A DNA stretch of 64,000 nucleotides, from the NCBI RefSeq assembly GCF_026745355.1, contig NC_079203.1:3490549-3554548 (forward strand), given 5' to 3'. The translations under genes and the position numbers were made by a program. Source of the stretch: Beta vulgaris subsp. vulgaris (taxonomy: Eukaryota; Streptophyta; Magnoliopsida; Caryophyllales; Amaranthaceae). Shown piece after piece: positions 47,521 through 61,026 of this stretch; positions within the stretch are counted from its first letter, which is position 1, and each line of letters begins with the position of its first letter. The notes below the pieces were generated by a model. It did no database searches and was not told the DNA's origin. It was given only the letters and a program-made list of their open reading frames with translations.

Positions 47521-48770
47521 TAAAAGTGCATGACATCATGACATGTTTTATGAAGTTACATAAAACATTGTTTCATTTAGATATGTTTTTCTTTTTTATA
47601 TTATAATCTATTAAATTAAAAAATTCAAAGATATTTTCAGTTCAATTATATGACTATTTTACGAAACAAAAAAAATGATATTTACTAATAATATGTTTCT
47701 TTCTTTTTTCTATTGTTTACTTAGTTAAGTAATCCATGGAAAACAATGAGTGGTTTCACATTAGGAGGAGAAAATAATTCCTTAAATTTTCATATTAGCA
47801 AGCACGTAATTTATGAGCCTGTCAAAAAAAAAAGTACGTAATTTATGAGAGATGAAAAAAAGTATTAATTATTAAGGGAATAAAGTAAAAATAAGTAGTA
47901 CTTCAAAAACTGATGAATATGGGGAGTGAGTAGTCTTATAAACGAAGATAGTGCATGATATAAGGAAAAATATGCGATTTTTTTTGTTAAATGTATTTGT
48001 CATCTTAATCGTTCGACGTCGTTTATTTATTAAGACACTATTTTACTTTAAAGTAATTTTCATACATTATGAAAATGGTTATGAGCAACTTAAGTTCAGG
48101 CTAAATATTGATCTTTTTCGTAAAAGATCTAAAAAGCATGTTTAGCCATGTCCAAATTAGTGGGCTTTGGCACAAAAAATTGGCTCGAGATTTTGACGAA
48201 AACGGGCTATATTTTTTTTTTGCCTAAAGTCCGATCTGATCTAAGATGACCTCTACTCTAATTTATAGGCAAAAACATGACCAACAACATGCTAGCGTGA
48301 GGTGTTTTCATATCATCGTCATCCTACACCAAAAGTCCAAAACCATTCACATTGGTTGTTGCATAACGAAAATCCCTTTGCTGACGTTTTTTTTGGTTTA
48401 GACACTTAGACCCAGAAAAATTAAAAAATTAACAAAAGTTTCATCTAGATTCCCGTTTTTGGTCGAACCCAGAAAAAAAAAAAAGGAAGAAAAATAAAAT
48501 CAGGGTATCACGGTCAATTGGGGTTACAGATTTGACAAGGTTGGTTGAGTAAATTCAGCGTTTTTAGACCTTCATTGATGCTTCAGTAGCTTTCAAGTCA
48601 TTCTTTATCAAGTGGGTATTTCACCTTTTTTTATCTTCTAATTGTTCTAAAAAAAGGGATAATCTTTGTTTTAATCTTTAGGTGTTTGATATGATTCGTG
48701 TTATTTCTTGTGAATTGAAAGAATTTTGGTGGCAAATTTTGTAGGGTTTATGTTTATTTGAAGTAAAATC
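47521..48770 (+). promoter_or_regulatory. Promoter region and probable 5'UTR intron of the reticulon gene
   Basis: No coding region. A leader with an intron is plausible: a donor in AAGTGG/GTATTT near 48616, a CT/T-rich tract, and an acceptor TTTTGTAG at 48744 shortly before the ATG at 48771. This is inferred from splice-like motifs only. Confidence 0.35.
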
Positions 48771-51700
48771 ATGGAGAATATACAAGATCATAGTAATAGT
48801 GAGTTAGATGGAGAAGAAAGAAGAGATGTGGGTAGTACTTCAACGTCTTGTAGCTCAGTTTACCGGTTATTTGGGAGACAGAAACCGATGCATCAGATAA
48901 TGGGAGGTGGCCAAGGTAAAATTTTTCTTACATACTTGACCAAGTTTATCATTAGTTTCTTGATTATTGAAGTTATGGTTTAATCTGTGAGTTTTGACTG
49001 GTGAGTTTTATGAATTATAGATGTCAATTTTCTTTTAGCAATATATGTGTGCTGATTTTGGATTGTGAATCTTAATTTGTGTGTTTACCTTTCCCTTTTA
49101 ATTTTTGTATATTCACTTATGAATTAGTTTTATTTGTTAATGTCACTTTTGGGAACTCTTTTGCTTAAGGGCTGCCAAAAAGTGGGTTACAGTTTTTGTA
49201 TTGTGAAACTTTGGTTCTTCTAGCTGGAAGAGTTTGAATGGGAGAAACAGATCTATATTAAGCTTTTCATGTTTGAATGTATTGATTGTGTTATAAGACA
49301 TATTTCCCGTAATCAGAATCAATAAGATATCTTGTCTTTGTGTACGTTACCGGGATTACCTATTATGCATTAACACTTGTGCATATGCACCTTAGAGTTT
49401 GGTGTAAGGAAAGTGAAACCCATAAAACTTTGTACATTTTAGTTTGCTCTAAGATCATTCTCCTTATACTGTCTTTAAGATCGGGTCTCGGGATTTGATG
49501 GTTTTGGAGAATCTATTGAAGAAAGGATGATCGGAGTAGGATAGTCTGGACTTCTTTTTTTCTTGATATGAAATTGATGAATAACTGTGTCGATCCTGCC
49601 TTGAATTGGCGTTTCGACTGATCCAACATGGGTGAAGCCGTGGAGGTAGCTAATACATTGTTAGTGAACTACATGAAGTCCAGTTTGTTATTTGTTTATT
49701 GATTTCCTTTCTCTTTCTTGTATCTGTTGTAAGTCCATTCACTTTACTTTGAGGGTTCCTTTATACATCAAAATTATGTCAAACTTCAGAGGCCTGGGTT
49801 GTGTAATCGACATGGAGACTTCTTAGTTTGAAAATTCAAGATTTCAGGACTCCAGCGTATTTGTTTCTGTTATCCTGAAGTTGCATCTGGTTGATTTACA
49901 TTTCGTTCTCTGTGCTTAGCTGCTGATGTGATCTTGTGGAAGAGTTGGCACTTGTCATGTGGGGTCATTGTTGTTGCTACTGTCGGATGGCTATTGTTTG
50001 AGCAGTCTGGGTTACCATTCCTATCAGTTTGCTCAGATGTTCTGCTGATATTGATAGTTTTGCTGTTCCTTCGTGCCAATTTTGCTGTCATGACAAATAG
50101 GTTTGGTTTCCCCTCATTTCTTTTTCTTTTTGGATATTTATCTATGCATATTCTCCTTGTTGACCAGCTCTCCATGTGTTATGACTTACTAGTATTACAT
50201 GTTTTTTTAAATTTCTGCAGACAGTTGGAAGAACTGCCTGAACTAGAGTTGTCAGAAGATTTGGTTATCTCTGCTGCTGCATCATTTCGTGTCAAAGTTA
50301 ACTATTTTCTGTTGATGGCACATGATATCACTGTTGGCAAGGACTTCAGACTTTTCTTTACGGTATGATTTCAAGCTGTCAAAGCATCAATAATTTAATA
50401 TAATTGATTAATATCCTCAGGCTGAACCATTCCTAATTAGCTGTATAAATTGGTGTAAAGTGCCTAATCGTTGTATCTTTAAGAAGGGATAGGACTAGAA
50501 GTTCATCTATGCAACTTCCCTAGTTCCTTAAGCTTCTCCTGTTTGCTTACTCTGCTGCATAAGCTCCCTATGCCTCTTCAAAGCCTCCAGACAGGCTTGT
50601 ATTCTATTGAAATTTCCGGAAAGAACCAGTATAGTTTTGGTTGCATAGAGCGTGATCAAAGCATACTATGTCACACATTTGTCTCCCCTTTACTCATTAT
50701 GAATGAATTAAACGCTATCTATCTCGAGCTTTTTTGGGCATTCTGATGCTTATCAGTAAACATTTGTAGGTTCCTTATGCATCTTGTGCACCTTTTGATT
50801 TCCTTAGTCACTTATGGATGATAGTGGCTGATTAGGGAGTAAAGCTGCTTACCAAAATGTTTTTTAATCTCAGGTGGTGGCCGCCTTATGGCTCTTTTCT
50901 GTTGTTGGTAGCTTATTTTCTTTCTTCACCCTTGCTTATACAGGTATGAAGATTTATCCTTGCTTTTATCTTGCAATTTTTGATGTATCTTTTTGATGCT
51001 TTACTATGTGTGAAGTTGTTAATTGTGTTTTTTTTTAATCTCAGCATCTGATGTGATAGGCTTAATGATTAATGTCATAATAATCTACTGTTTTAAACAT
51101 GGCAGTTTAGAATTCTTCTATGTTCCTGGTAATGTCGTTGACAACAATAACAATTAGAAAGCACCACCTAGCATTGATCATGTCATTGGCAGCATCTGGG
51201 GAGGTCCTGATGTAGGCATCTTACTCTTGTCCTGATTAGACAATTAGTAAGCTGTGAGACTGCCTGAGTAAGACCAAAAAGAAAATTCATTTCAGTTCAT
51301 GTTTCTGAAATTACAAAATTATCACATGCCTAGCATAGTATTTCTAGCTTTGCCAAAATCATGACAAATTTGTTAGTTTTTGTGCGAAAAGCCATGTTTC
51401 CGGATCAACGAAATATGATTGCATTTCAAGCATGGTGAAATGCAAAATTTGGTGCTTATGTCCTGATGATTCTGATATGAAGAACTGGTGAAACTGGTTT
51501 GCAATTAGATGCTACAGATCATATTGTGGTGGAGACTTGGAAACCCAAGTGCAGTTTTGTTTTTCTTATGTTTGTTTTCGTTGATTAGTGATAATCGTGC
51601 TTGGTAGTCTAGTTAATAGCTGTTGCATTCTTGTGATGGCACTTAGTTCTTGTGGCGGAAGTGTTTGGGCATTTGAGGGGAAATTTAGGTTTTTCTAGGT

Positions 51701-54027
51701 CGAATCTGACCATTTTTGAAAATGCACATCAGCTCTTTACTTTTAAGTGGTTTTCCAGCCTGTTGATAGCTTATTGAAGCTGTATCATGAAGTTTTTGAA
51801 TATGTTTAGGTTTCTTGACTATGTGGTGGCTGAAGATAGCTTAAGGAGCAGTTTGTAAAAAAGTTGGCTTTTAGGCTGCTATGGTATATGTAGCAAGGGA
51901 GCAATTATATTCGTCCTGTTCTTTTTGGTGGAGGAAGGGGAAGATTTATATCTAGGTTAACAGACTTGGGATCCAGCTGCTGGTGGGGTATGGCGAGGTC
52001 ATGATCATTGCAGTCTTACCAACTAACATTCTGTAGGTAGAAATTCCTTGAGATGACATTCCGAAAACTGTCAAGGCTGACAACATATAATATAATGTGA
52101 GAAAATTATTTGTTTGAGAGATTGAGGCTTACTGAGGCATCATGATTCATGATAACTTCTGATGCTGTAAGGCTATGATTGATTTCATGTTTGAGATTGC
52201 TATTTCCCGTACTTTGGAAAGAATAATCTTGGTTTCAGCTTGCTCATAGCTGAATAAACACACGTTATAGCAGCAATCTTGCTCTGGAAAATAATTTGGT
52301 TTCTGGGTTACATAAATTCCAGCTATCTTGTACTTGAAAGCGATTGTTTTTTATCTTCAAGAAGTTGAAAGATCATAATTGTGATTTTCAAAAACACCTC
52401 GCACTTTGATCTGGACAACACTTATTCAGGTTTTATAATGGGAAGAGAAGATGATATCATGTTTCATTGATAACAGAGATGAAGGGCAATAAGGCATCAG
52501 CAGCAGCAGTAAGAATTTTTCTTTGGCTTTTATTTGTTGTGAAGTGTATTTAGATAGGCTGGCAAAGGACCTTTATTTTAACAAGCGCAAAGGAATATTA
52601 GCGCTTTTAAGCCACTGAAGAGGACATTAGTTTTTGTTTTTATTTTTGAGTCAGACATTTTAAATTATCCTCAAACTTATTTTGGGTTTCTGGCGTTGGG
52701 TGCCTACTCTCTTCTTAACTGTCCATGGAGTCCCTCATCATATAAAGGATTAGGATATTAACAAAATTCACCAGGCTGAAATGCAATGCAATGCCGGCTT
52801 TCTTCCGAGCAGCAAGCACCCCCTTCTGGAATTATAGGTTGATGTGCTCAAGAAATAAGATGTTTCGCGACCATTTTCATCAGTCCATACTCCATAGTTT
52901 TGATCAATGAACACTGGATATCTTGAGAACATAGGAAATGTAAATATGTGAACATGTGTGATTTGTGATGGGTAGCTTTCCCCACTGGGTAGAATTGTTC
53001 AGCACGATTTTACCTGTATGGTAAGACACCTGGGTATCAAAAATTTGGTTATTCGATTCACCGGGAAATTAAGATGTGGAAGAAAACCCTTGTATCATAT
53101 GACTTTCACATTCATAAAAACCAAAAAATGGAAATTGACAATGATGTCGAACCGGCCTTAAGCTGTTCGTGAAATTAGAATTGATTAATCTCTAAAATTC
53201 GGTGCTGGAAGTCCTTTATGTGAATCTGTTTCGATCATTTAACCACTAAGCTCTTTTAGTCTCTACATCTAGAACTTTTTTTTTTATCATTTGAACTATA
53301 TTTATATTTGTAGAGCTATTGTCTTGTTATATGTATTTTGCCTATGCATCACTTTTTTACTGATAAATCCCCTTCTTGCTTGGCTTATCTTCTTGATTGA
53401 TGCCTGATGATGAAGATTTTGTGCTTATTCTCGTAATGAACTTTCCTGCTGGCTCTATTGAAGTGCATGCTTTTTTTACTCCCTTCGTTTCACAATAGCT
53501 GTTGGCCTACGACATTGATGTTCTCCAAGTTAAAGGTCCCCCTTGGAATGGGATCTTAATTTGTGGTGATTAAGATGAGGAAGAGGGTATCTTGCAAATG
53601 TTTTCTTCTCAAATACAAGGTTCTATTACCTCCCCACCGCAATTACTTGAGGAACTTTTTGAATGATTACTTGGAGCTTCTTGATTCAGGGCACAGGATC
53701 TTGAGAGCGCTATGTTTAAAGAGTCTTGTTAATTTCATTAGTTATGATGAACATGCATTCTTAATTAATGTCTCAAGTGTGCCTATTGACTTCAGATATC
53801 ACATACTAATAGGAGCGGCTTTTGGTATTTCCTCACTTCTGAGCTGTTTGTTGTTCACAGGCACAATCATTTTTGTTACAGTTCCAGCTTTGTACAGCCG
53901 ATATGAAGAGCATGTCGATAAATTTGCAGGAGTTCTACACCGGAGTTTTTCTAGACAGTACAAAGTTGTTGATGAAAATATTGTTAGAAGACTCCCCCGA
54001 AGTATATCAAAGGACAAAGATGAATGA
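48771..54027 (+). CDS. Reticulon-like protein, RTNLB family
   Basis: Five exons join in phase: 48771-48915, 49920-50100, 50221-50362, 50874-50943 and 53861-54027, giving 234 aa. Reticulons are ER membrane proteins that bend tubules by means of two hairpin membrane segments. The N-terminus is hydrophilic, with [19 protein letters not shown] just before the domain. The reticulon domain begins [20 protein letters not shown], followed by [20 protein letters not shown] and [20 protein letters not shown]. The second hydrophobic part is [20 protein letters not shown], then [20 protein letters not shown], and the protein ends ISKDKDE. The short N-terminus and standard domain length fit the plant RTNLB8-16-like group; I cannot assign the exact member. 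Intron 4 (2.9 kb) has no recognised gene. Confidence 0.93.
50944..53860 (+). other. Reticulon intron 4
   Basis: 2.9 kb of intron without clear transposons, apart from a single Stowaway-like end near 53481 (CTCCCTTCGTTTCACAATAG). The open frame reaching back to 53563 in front of exon 5 is not supported by splice context or homology and is treated as intron. Confidence 0.55.
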
Positions 54028-54641
54028 GTGTTGGTTCAATTTGTATAGGAGGTTGGTAGGTTTTTGTCAACATAAGAACTAGATGTTATTTGTAGCTTTC
54101 AAATATCTTTCTAATGCTCATTGCTAAGTACAATTCTGTGATTACATTCTTTCAAACAACAAGATAACGAATGATGTACATTTCTGGTTGCGCGTTGAAC
54201 TTTTCCCTTTGACACTGACACGATGCTAGTTCAACTAAAATAAGCTCCGTGTAATGCCTTCTATCCCTTATTCCCTTCTCCAACAATCTTACCCTTCTCT
54301 TATAAATTTGCTGAACCGAAAACACAGCATAATATGTGATGTATACAGACATCAGTTTATTTAGCAGCTTATTGCAGAAGTATACATTTACATTACGACA
54401 TGAGATATAATGAGCACACATGTTGACAAAGATTAGCAGAGGGGTGCAAGAAGCAGACATCAATTATGGCAATTAACCATAAACTAAGCTTCAAACCAGA
54501 AAGTATTACAATATAGTTTCAGTTCTTATTTATGAATGTGTTTTCTCACAGCAGCTCAATGCTAGACTTCAGAGCCTTTGTTGGTTATACAATCTGAACA
54601 TACTAGATTCAAGTACAAGTCTGTAGTCATGAACAATAACC
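54028..54641. other. Tail-to-tail intergenic region
   Basis: About 614 bp between the reticulon stop and the macro-domain gene's stop. It must hold both 3'UTRs; no separate gene is seen. The two transcripts could overlap. Confidence 0.5.
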
Positions 54642-57568
54642 CTATTTTTCAACAATCGCCTTCGCTTTGTCCAACCAAACATTGTATATGTCATCTGAGA
54701 ATAGTACAAAAGAAACCTGCATACAGGTTGAGATCGACCCTATTAGTATTGTAGTGCAGCAAAGTATAAAGAATCCATTCTCACACAATGCCATACAGCT
54801 TACAGATGTTTTATTCACCAAATTTTAATATGAATTACTTGGCTAGCTATACAACTAAGGTAGCAAGACTAGCAACCAAAAAGGGTGAGGATTTTCATTA
54901 TATCATTTTATTTTGGGGAGCGAGGAGCCGGGTGTAGAGGAGAAGATTATTGAAAATTGGACACATGACTCTAGATCTTGAAGCTAATTACTTATACAAG
55001 TATACAACAATATAAAAGGTGAATTTGAGGAAAATTGGATTATCATACTCATACCCAAGGAGAAAGCAGATAACTACACGCAGTAGTTTCTTGAAGTAAT
55101 TGATAAGAAACTACTAGGAAAAGAATCTGACAGTCGTTTATAGAAACTTGGTACCTCCTTAAAGTCGTTGGCAAACTCCTCAACTGTGGATACGGCTATG
55201 GTGGCTGCTTCATCAAAAGGATATCTGAAATAGAGAAAATATTTTCCAAGTTAAAACAGTAAAGAGTGGCTAATATTTTTGCAGACTAGAGAGATTCATG
55301 AAGGTTAAAAATTTCAATTAACTGTGTGGTACAATAATCAAACTTCCATTGCAAAACATCAGCCTACTTTAAAAATGTGGTTCATAATGTCAAGTCACAA
55401 ACTTCGGATGTAAGCAAAGGAGACAGAGCATATACCATCACGAGCATCACACACTGGAGTAGTTAACAATGACTAATAGCAATTGTTACTTTAAGCTGCT
55501 AGGATGAGTAAATCTATGAATCTGTCATCGCATGTTCTGCGCAAATCTTTCTCCAGCACTTACAGAAAATTCGAAACAACTTTTTTTTTTTTTTTTTTTT
55601 TGAAAGGAATTCAAAACAACTCTAGGAAACATTATAATGGTTGAACTCAGACAACTTACCCATAAACACCACAAGATATTGCAGGAAAGGCAATGTATTG
55701 AATATTGTTCTCCTTTGCAACCATCAAACTATTTCTGCATGGGAACCCATGATGGATTCAGACAATTTAAGAAGACATAAACACAAAGCTGACTGATAGC
55801 ACAGACTGAAGCAAAAAAGCTTACCTGTAAGCATTCTTCAGCAAGACCTCAGGATTTTGTACAACATCATATATAGGCCCAACTGTGTGGATTACATGAG
55901 ATGCAGGTAATCTGAAACCACTGCACGGTGTCGTGAATACTTTAGCATATAAAATGGAAAAACACGAAGAAGATAAAATTAATTCATTGAAATACAAAAT
56001 AAAAATTAGAAACTTATGATACACACGGAGTAATCCTCGCTTCTCCAGTGGGACAGCGAACTCCAGGTCGAACCTCAGGTACTTTATAACATGCTTCTTT
56101 AAGTTCTGGACCAGCGGCTCTGTGTATGGCTAATCAAAGAAAAATATGCAGTCTTAAAACATGTCCAAAGGCTCATCTCGTTATTTTAAAGCACTGCTCA
56201 ATGATCGTAGACTTATGGTACCTCCATCTACACCGCCACCACCCAACATTCTCTCATTTGCAGCATTAACCTATAAAATCACGGCTTCTTTAAGAACACA
56301 AAAACCGATATTTGACTCAAGGTAAGTATATGTGTAAAGCACCACTTAAAATTTAGAGTGAGAAGGGACAGAGCAAGTCTAGATCACCTATGATTCAACT
56401 ATTTAAGTAAATGATTAAATGCATTTAAAAACTTATCTCCAGAAGAGGACATTTTTTGCCAAAACCTAACACAGACGAATTAGTTTGACATCGGTTTAGA
56501 GCAACCGCATGCGTCCAAGAGTACCAAAGTTTCAAAACAACTCCATTATAGCTTCCTTCTGTACATTCTTGTCCCGACATCTACAAATTTTAGAAAAGAA
56601 TCTCACTATATTTTTATTACAATGTTGTTCATGTAGTCTCTTTCTGTAGTAGTTAGGAGTTCTCTAGTATCATATCGTGTTCGATTAACTACAAGAACTT
56701 TGAAATGAATTTAGAGCTGGAGTAAAATCAATGACAAAATTAAACTAGCAGAAAGAGAAAACTCCGCCAAGCAACAAACTTGTAATCTCCATGGCAAAAT
56801 CAATGAATTCCACTCAACATAATCAAGCAAAACAAAAATTGATCTTTCTTAAGTTAAACTAAATCACATATTCCACTCCATGAACATTCAATCCAATCAA
56901 TGACGGAATAATCAACAATGACGAAATGATGAAATCAAACATTTGATTATTTGATAAGTAAAATTATAGTCATGTATGGTCTCAATTTGTAGATTCATAG
57001 TATCAAATTCTAAATTGGATGGAATAAGAGATATTGACGCTAAAAAAACAGCTCGAAAAATGTGCAAAAGCAAATGTAGCAAGTAGATAAAGACGGAGTA
57101 AGTAATATTTAAGTAGCTAACCAAAGGAAGCTTCAGATAACAAAAGCAAATAAATTGCAAATTTTCACACATTACTACAGTATTAACACGCATATACTCA
57201 AACAACGATCAAAACTCGTAAATCAAAAAAACAAAAGCGAAATAGAATCAAAGATTAAAGCAATAATTAGAATAAAAAGAAGGATAAAAGGGACTAACAA
57301 TGGCGTCGGATGAGCCATCGATGGACCACTGAGTGATATCGCCCTTCTGAATCTTGAGAGAAGATGAAGGTGATAAAGCCAATTTAACGACGCCATTGTT
57401 GTTATCTCTTGAACCTGCTTCAGTTGACATAGCCGAAACCCTAATTTTTGAGAAAATGACGGATGAATTTATGGCGACGAAGGGAGTAGGGAAGGAGAGA
57501 GAAGAGGGAGGAATTGAGAGCGAAGTTGGAATGGAAAGGAGTCTGAGTAGTGATGTTGTTGATCTCAT
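54642..57568 (-). CDS. Macro-domain (Appr-1"-p processing type) protein, organelle-targeted
   Basis: Seven minus-strand exons join in phase: 57299-57568, 56222-56270, 56027-56129, 55825-55920, 55660-55734, 55155-55224 and 54642-54716, giving 245 aa. Macro domains bind ADP-ribose; proteins of this group remove O-acetyl or ADP-ribosyl groups. The first ~45 residues are rich in Ser, Thr, Leu and Arg with few acids (MRSTTSLLRLLSIPTSLSI), like a transit peptide, followed by an internal Met (MSTEAG) that could be an alternative start. The domain shows SLKIQKGDITQWSIDGSSDA, VNAANERMLGGGGVDGAIH (the ligand-binding NAAN and GGGVD elements), CPTGEARITPGFRLPASHVI, HTVGPIYD, and ISCGVYGYPFDEAATIA. The protein ends KAKAIVEK. 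The arrangement fits the plant single-domain macro protein family. Confidence 0.93.
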
Positions 57569-57654
57569 TTTCTCATTTTCTCATTTTCTCATTTCATTTG
57601 GTATCGAATTTGGACAATGGTGGATATTGGAAATTTGGAGAGTGATACTTTAAT

Positions 57655-57850
57655 ATAGGGCTCGCAATGAGTTGAGACAGCTCGCGAGCTACTCGAACTC
57701 GACTCGGTCAAAACTCGGTCAAAGCTCGACTCGAGTGAGCTCGACTCGAGCTCGAACTCGACTCGACATGTTAACGAGTTGAGTCGAGCAACTCAATACT
57801 CGACTCGAAAAGCTCGTGAGATACTCGAAAAAATTATATAAATATTCGAA
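57655..57850. mobile_element. Fragment of CTCGA-rich hAT-like element
   Basis: AGGGCTCGCAATGAGTTGAG opens a run of ACTCGACTCGAGCTCGA repeats similar to 965-1437 and 29455-30186. Only one half is present: the sequence passes into an (AT)n run and then another element, so the second half is missing or displaced. Confidence 0.5.
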
Positions 57851-57955
<105 letters not shown>

Positions 57956-58158
57956 TTTGGGCTCCGGTGAGAATAACATGGTTATGTGAGAATACATATC
58001 CCTGCCCTTAGATCCCTCTAATCTCATGGCTGAAATTTATCTCATCATTAATCCAAAAACACTCTCGTGCTTCCTCGACCTACTGATACAAGCAAATTTA
58101 GCGATTTCATCCTCCATGGAAGCTCGAATATGGTAAAGTAGCTCGAGCTATAGCTGAA

Positions 58159-58500
58159 TAGCAATTTCGTCCTAAATTAAAGCTCGAAAAAAATTCAAAA
58201 ACCCTCATTAAAACTCGGAGAAGATTCAAAATGGTATTTTCTCGAATTTTTTATGCTCTATTTTTCAGTTATGAAATTGAGCGGTGGCAGATGTGATTCT
58301 CATTAGATAGCAATTTCGTCCTCAATTGAAGCTCGGCCAAGATTCGAACTCCTTCATGAAACTCGAAGAAGATACAAAATGGTATTTTTTGAATTTTTTA
58401 TGCTCTATTTTTCAGTTATTTCTCAGATTTTAGGGTTTAGTTTTCATAATTTTGATGTTGTTACTATGAAATTGAGCGATTGAAGACGTGATTCTCATTT
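58159..58500. repeat. Tandem duplication of about 150 bp
   Basis: TAGCAATTTCGTCCT begins at 58159 and 58308. Both units contain ATTCAAAATGGTATTTT-like and TTTTTATGCTCTATTTTTCA sequence and finish GAAATTGAGCG...GTGATTCTCATT. The second has about 45 extra bases. Confidence 0.75.
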
Positions 58501-59249
58501 TGCTTATTTGTTTTAATTGTTTCGTTTTGGATTTAGAACTTTTGAAGGTAAGATTTGTCTGGAATTTTGTTGAAGGGCTCTAAACTTCCATTATTTTTTT
58601 GTTACGTGGCGTTTATGTGTTTTGGTTTAACTCCATATGTTTCATTATATTTTTTTCGTGTAGAACCTCTCCCCTAACTTCCAATTGCAACAATTTGGAA
58701 GCTGCAAATTTGTTCCCCAGGTATGAGGATGAAGAAGAACCCAAATTTCGATAATTTTTGTTGGGTGGTTCATTTCTTTCATATCTACTTAATATTATTT
58801 GGGTGTTTATCTTTTCTGGGTTTGTTTTTTATGTTTTGGGTGTACTTTTTATTGCACTTAATCTTTTGTGGAGCTATTATTAATTTAGTGATGATATTCT
58901 TTCATTGTTTGTAGAAGATCACTGGGTAGTTGTTGCTTTTTGTACTTGGAAGTGTAATTTTGCTAGGTAATTTTTTACCGTATATGATTGTGGCAAAAGT
59001 TGTTTATTTCTCTTGATGGGAAATTTAGGCATTCTTGAATCGAGTTAGATTAGATTATGATTGTTCCTGCATAAGCATACAATAAGTATTAGGAGCATGC
59101 TTTAGTGGACAATGCATCAACTTGAGAATATTGCAAGCTGTACGCTAACAATTAACCTTCATGGGATTAAGTTAGGAGTTGAAACTTTTGCAAGTTTTGA
59201 GGCACTAAATATTTCAATGTGATTCTTGAAGTATAGGGGACATGATGGT

Positions 59250-59430
59250 GCAGTGGAGAATTAGTGATGTACTTTTAGGCCACTAATAGTGATGTACTTT
59301 TACAGGAGACTTGTGATGTGCAGTGTAAATATTTCAATATGTTTTTGATTCTAAGACTAAGCATTTATAATTGGTGATGTACTTTTAGACCACTAGTGAT
59401 GTACTTTTAAGCTATTGGTGATGTATCTTT
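59250..59430. repeat. GTGATGTAC motif cluster 1
   Basis: GTGATGTAC(T)TTTAGGCCA-type units recur about six times, irregularly spaced, on the plus strand. Confidence 0.7.
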
Positions 59431-59529
59431 AAGCCATTATTAGTTATATCAGTTCATAATGAGTCATGGATAATTGATGAGTATTTTGGAAATTTCTTTT
59501 TAAACGTTGTGGATACATCTTGTTATCTC

Positions 59530-59755
59530 CTCCATCTTTCCAGATTCCTTCTGAACACCTCTACTTCCAGAACTAGAGCTTCATAGAGCTCCATTGCAGC
59601 AGTACATAATCTCCTGCTTACATGCGTTGGCAATGAAGCAAGAACTCAGAAACATGCGCTCTTTATTGATGTAGACATGCAGTCTTGCTTTTCCCAGCCA
59701 ACATAAAGACTTCGTAGCTTAGTTTCATCCTTTCTTGAACCTAAAATACGGAAAC
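59530..59755 (-). pseudogene. Coding-like fragment of unknown origin
   Basis: On the minus strand one frame reads SRKDETKLRSLYVGWEKQDC and, beyond a single TGA, VLASLPTHVSRRLCTAAMEL followed by YEALVLEVEVFRRNLERW to a stop. TTTTAG before GTTCAAGAAAGG could be an acceptor. The composition looks more protein-like than the surrounding AT-rich DNA, but I do not recognise the family. It may be another captured exon pair. Confidence 0.3.
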
Positions 59756-60539
59756 AGAGGCAATAACACATAATCTCTTGCATACATTAATATGTGTTGG
59801 CAACAAACCTAAATTCAAAATCAAAGACTTTGCGTGTATAGACCAACTCCTTAGTTTACTGAAGTTCGCTTCAAGGAATACATAGTTAGTTAGAATGAAG
59901 AGGATAGAAGATATGATCTTTCAAAAAAAAAAAAGGATAGAAGATATGAGAGAAAGTTCGCGAAGGAGGTCATTTAGAGAAGTAGATTGAGGCTTAAAGA
60001 TAGAACCCTACAGATGTTTAAAGTGTCTTTAGAGAGAAATCTATATATTAATATGATTTTGTATCTTTTTGAATGCAGTTTGCCCAAGGAAAAACATACA
60101 CAAGCCCAATACAAAATTGAATTTGCAACCATGCTCGGATTTACTTTTTGGGTTAGTCGATCTATATTGCAGCCAACCATCAAGCCCATGAAGTACAAGC
60201 AGTATAGAGTATATTCTTAAGAAATTGACAGATCATTTACCACCTAAAGAAGTAGTAATCGTGAAGCACAACTACCTTTCATCTCTGGAGTTCATTGATC
60301 CATATTACAGTCCGCCGTTAATCCCACGTAGTTCGCGGTACTCTCCCTTTTCTCCGACTAAGGCAATGCGAGGCTACTAGTTGTGCATATTGAGAATCTC
60401 ATGTGTATAAGCCTTTTTTGAGAATTTTAGTTGTGCATGAAGTGCCATAACACAATTTGGTCTATGTAAGACATATTATGTTTTTTATGCTTATAGTATA
60501 TAAATGATGATTCTTGACTAAAATTTCCTTGTGTCCTGG

Positions 60540-60752
60540 TAGTTATGCTTTCAATTAGTGATGTACTTTTAAGTCATTGGTGATGTACATTTAAGTCATC
60601 AGTGATGTACATTCAAATCATTGGTGATGTACACTACAACTCATTGTTATATTATCCTTATAATTTGAAGTTAGTTTCATTGAGCCAAGCTCACACCTCA
60701 TGTATGTATTATAATTGTACCTCACATTTCAAAATGAGTTATATATATAGTT
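60540..60752. repeat. GTGATGTAC array and flank, copy 1 of a direct duplication
   Basis: Four GTGATGTAC units at about 23-bp spacing (AGTGATGTACTTTTAAGTCA etc., 60557-60637), then GAAGTTAGTTTCATTGAGCC and CACACCTCATGTATGTATTA. The whole block recurs at 61027-61222. Confidence 0.85.
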
Positions 60753-61026
60753 TTAATTAATCATATTTTACTAACTCTCATACTGGATAATACAATCAAG
60801 TTCGATATTTCTAGAGCAACATACACATTGAAATTGGTTCTAATTTCTTCCTTTGAAATCCCCTTACTAAGAAAACGAGCATGAAAATAGTCCCTGACCT
60901 ACATTGCACAATACATACACTATATTAAGCTTTTTTCCCATTAGTTTTTTTTCCATCAATTTAGTAGTGAGCTAGTTAGATATTTAGTTAACATTTCCAT
61001 AATATTCCTATTATTTTGTATTCAAC

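Noticed and set aside
53563..53860. Extension of reticulon exon 5 upstream as a new start
   Set aside because: The sequence before 53861 is not reticulon-like, a good acceptor (TTGTTCACAG) precedes 53861, and the spliced protein has normal family length.
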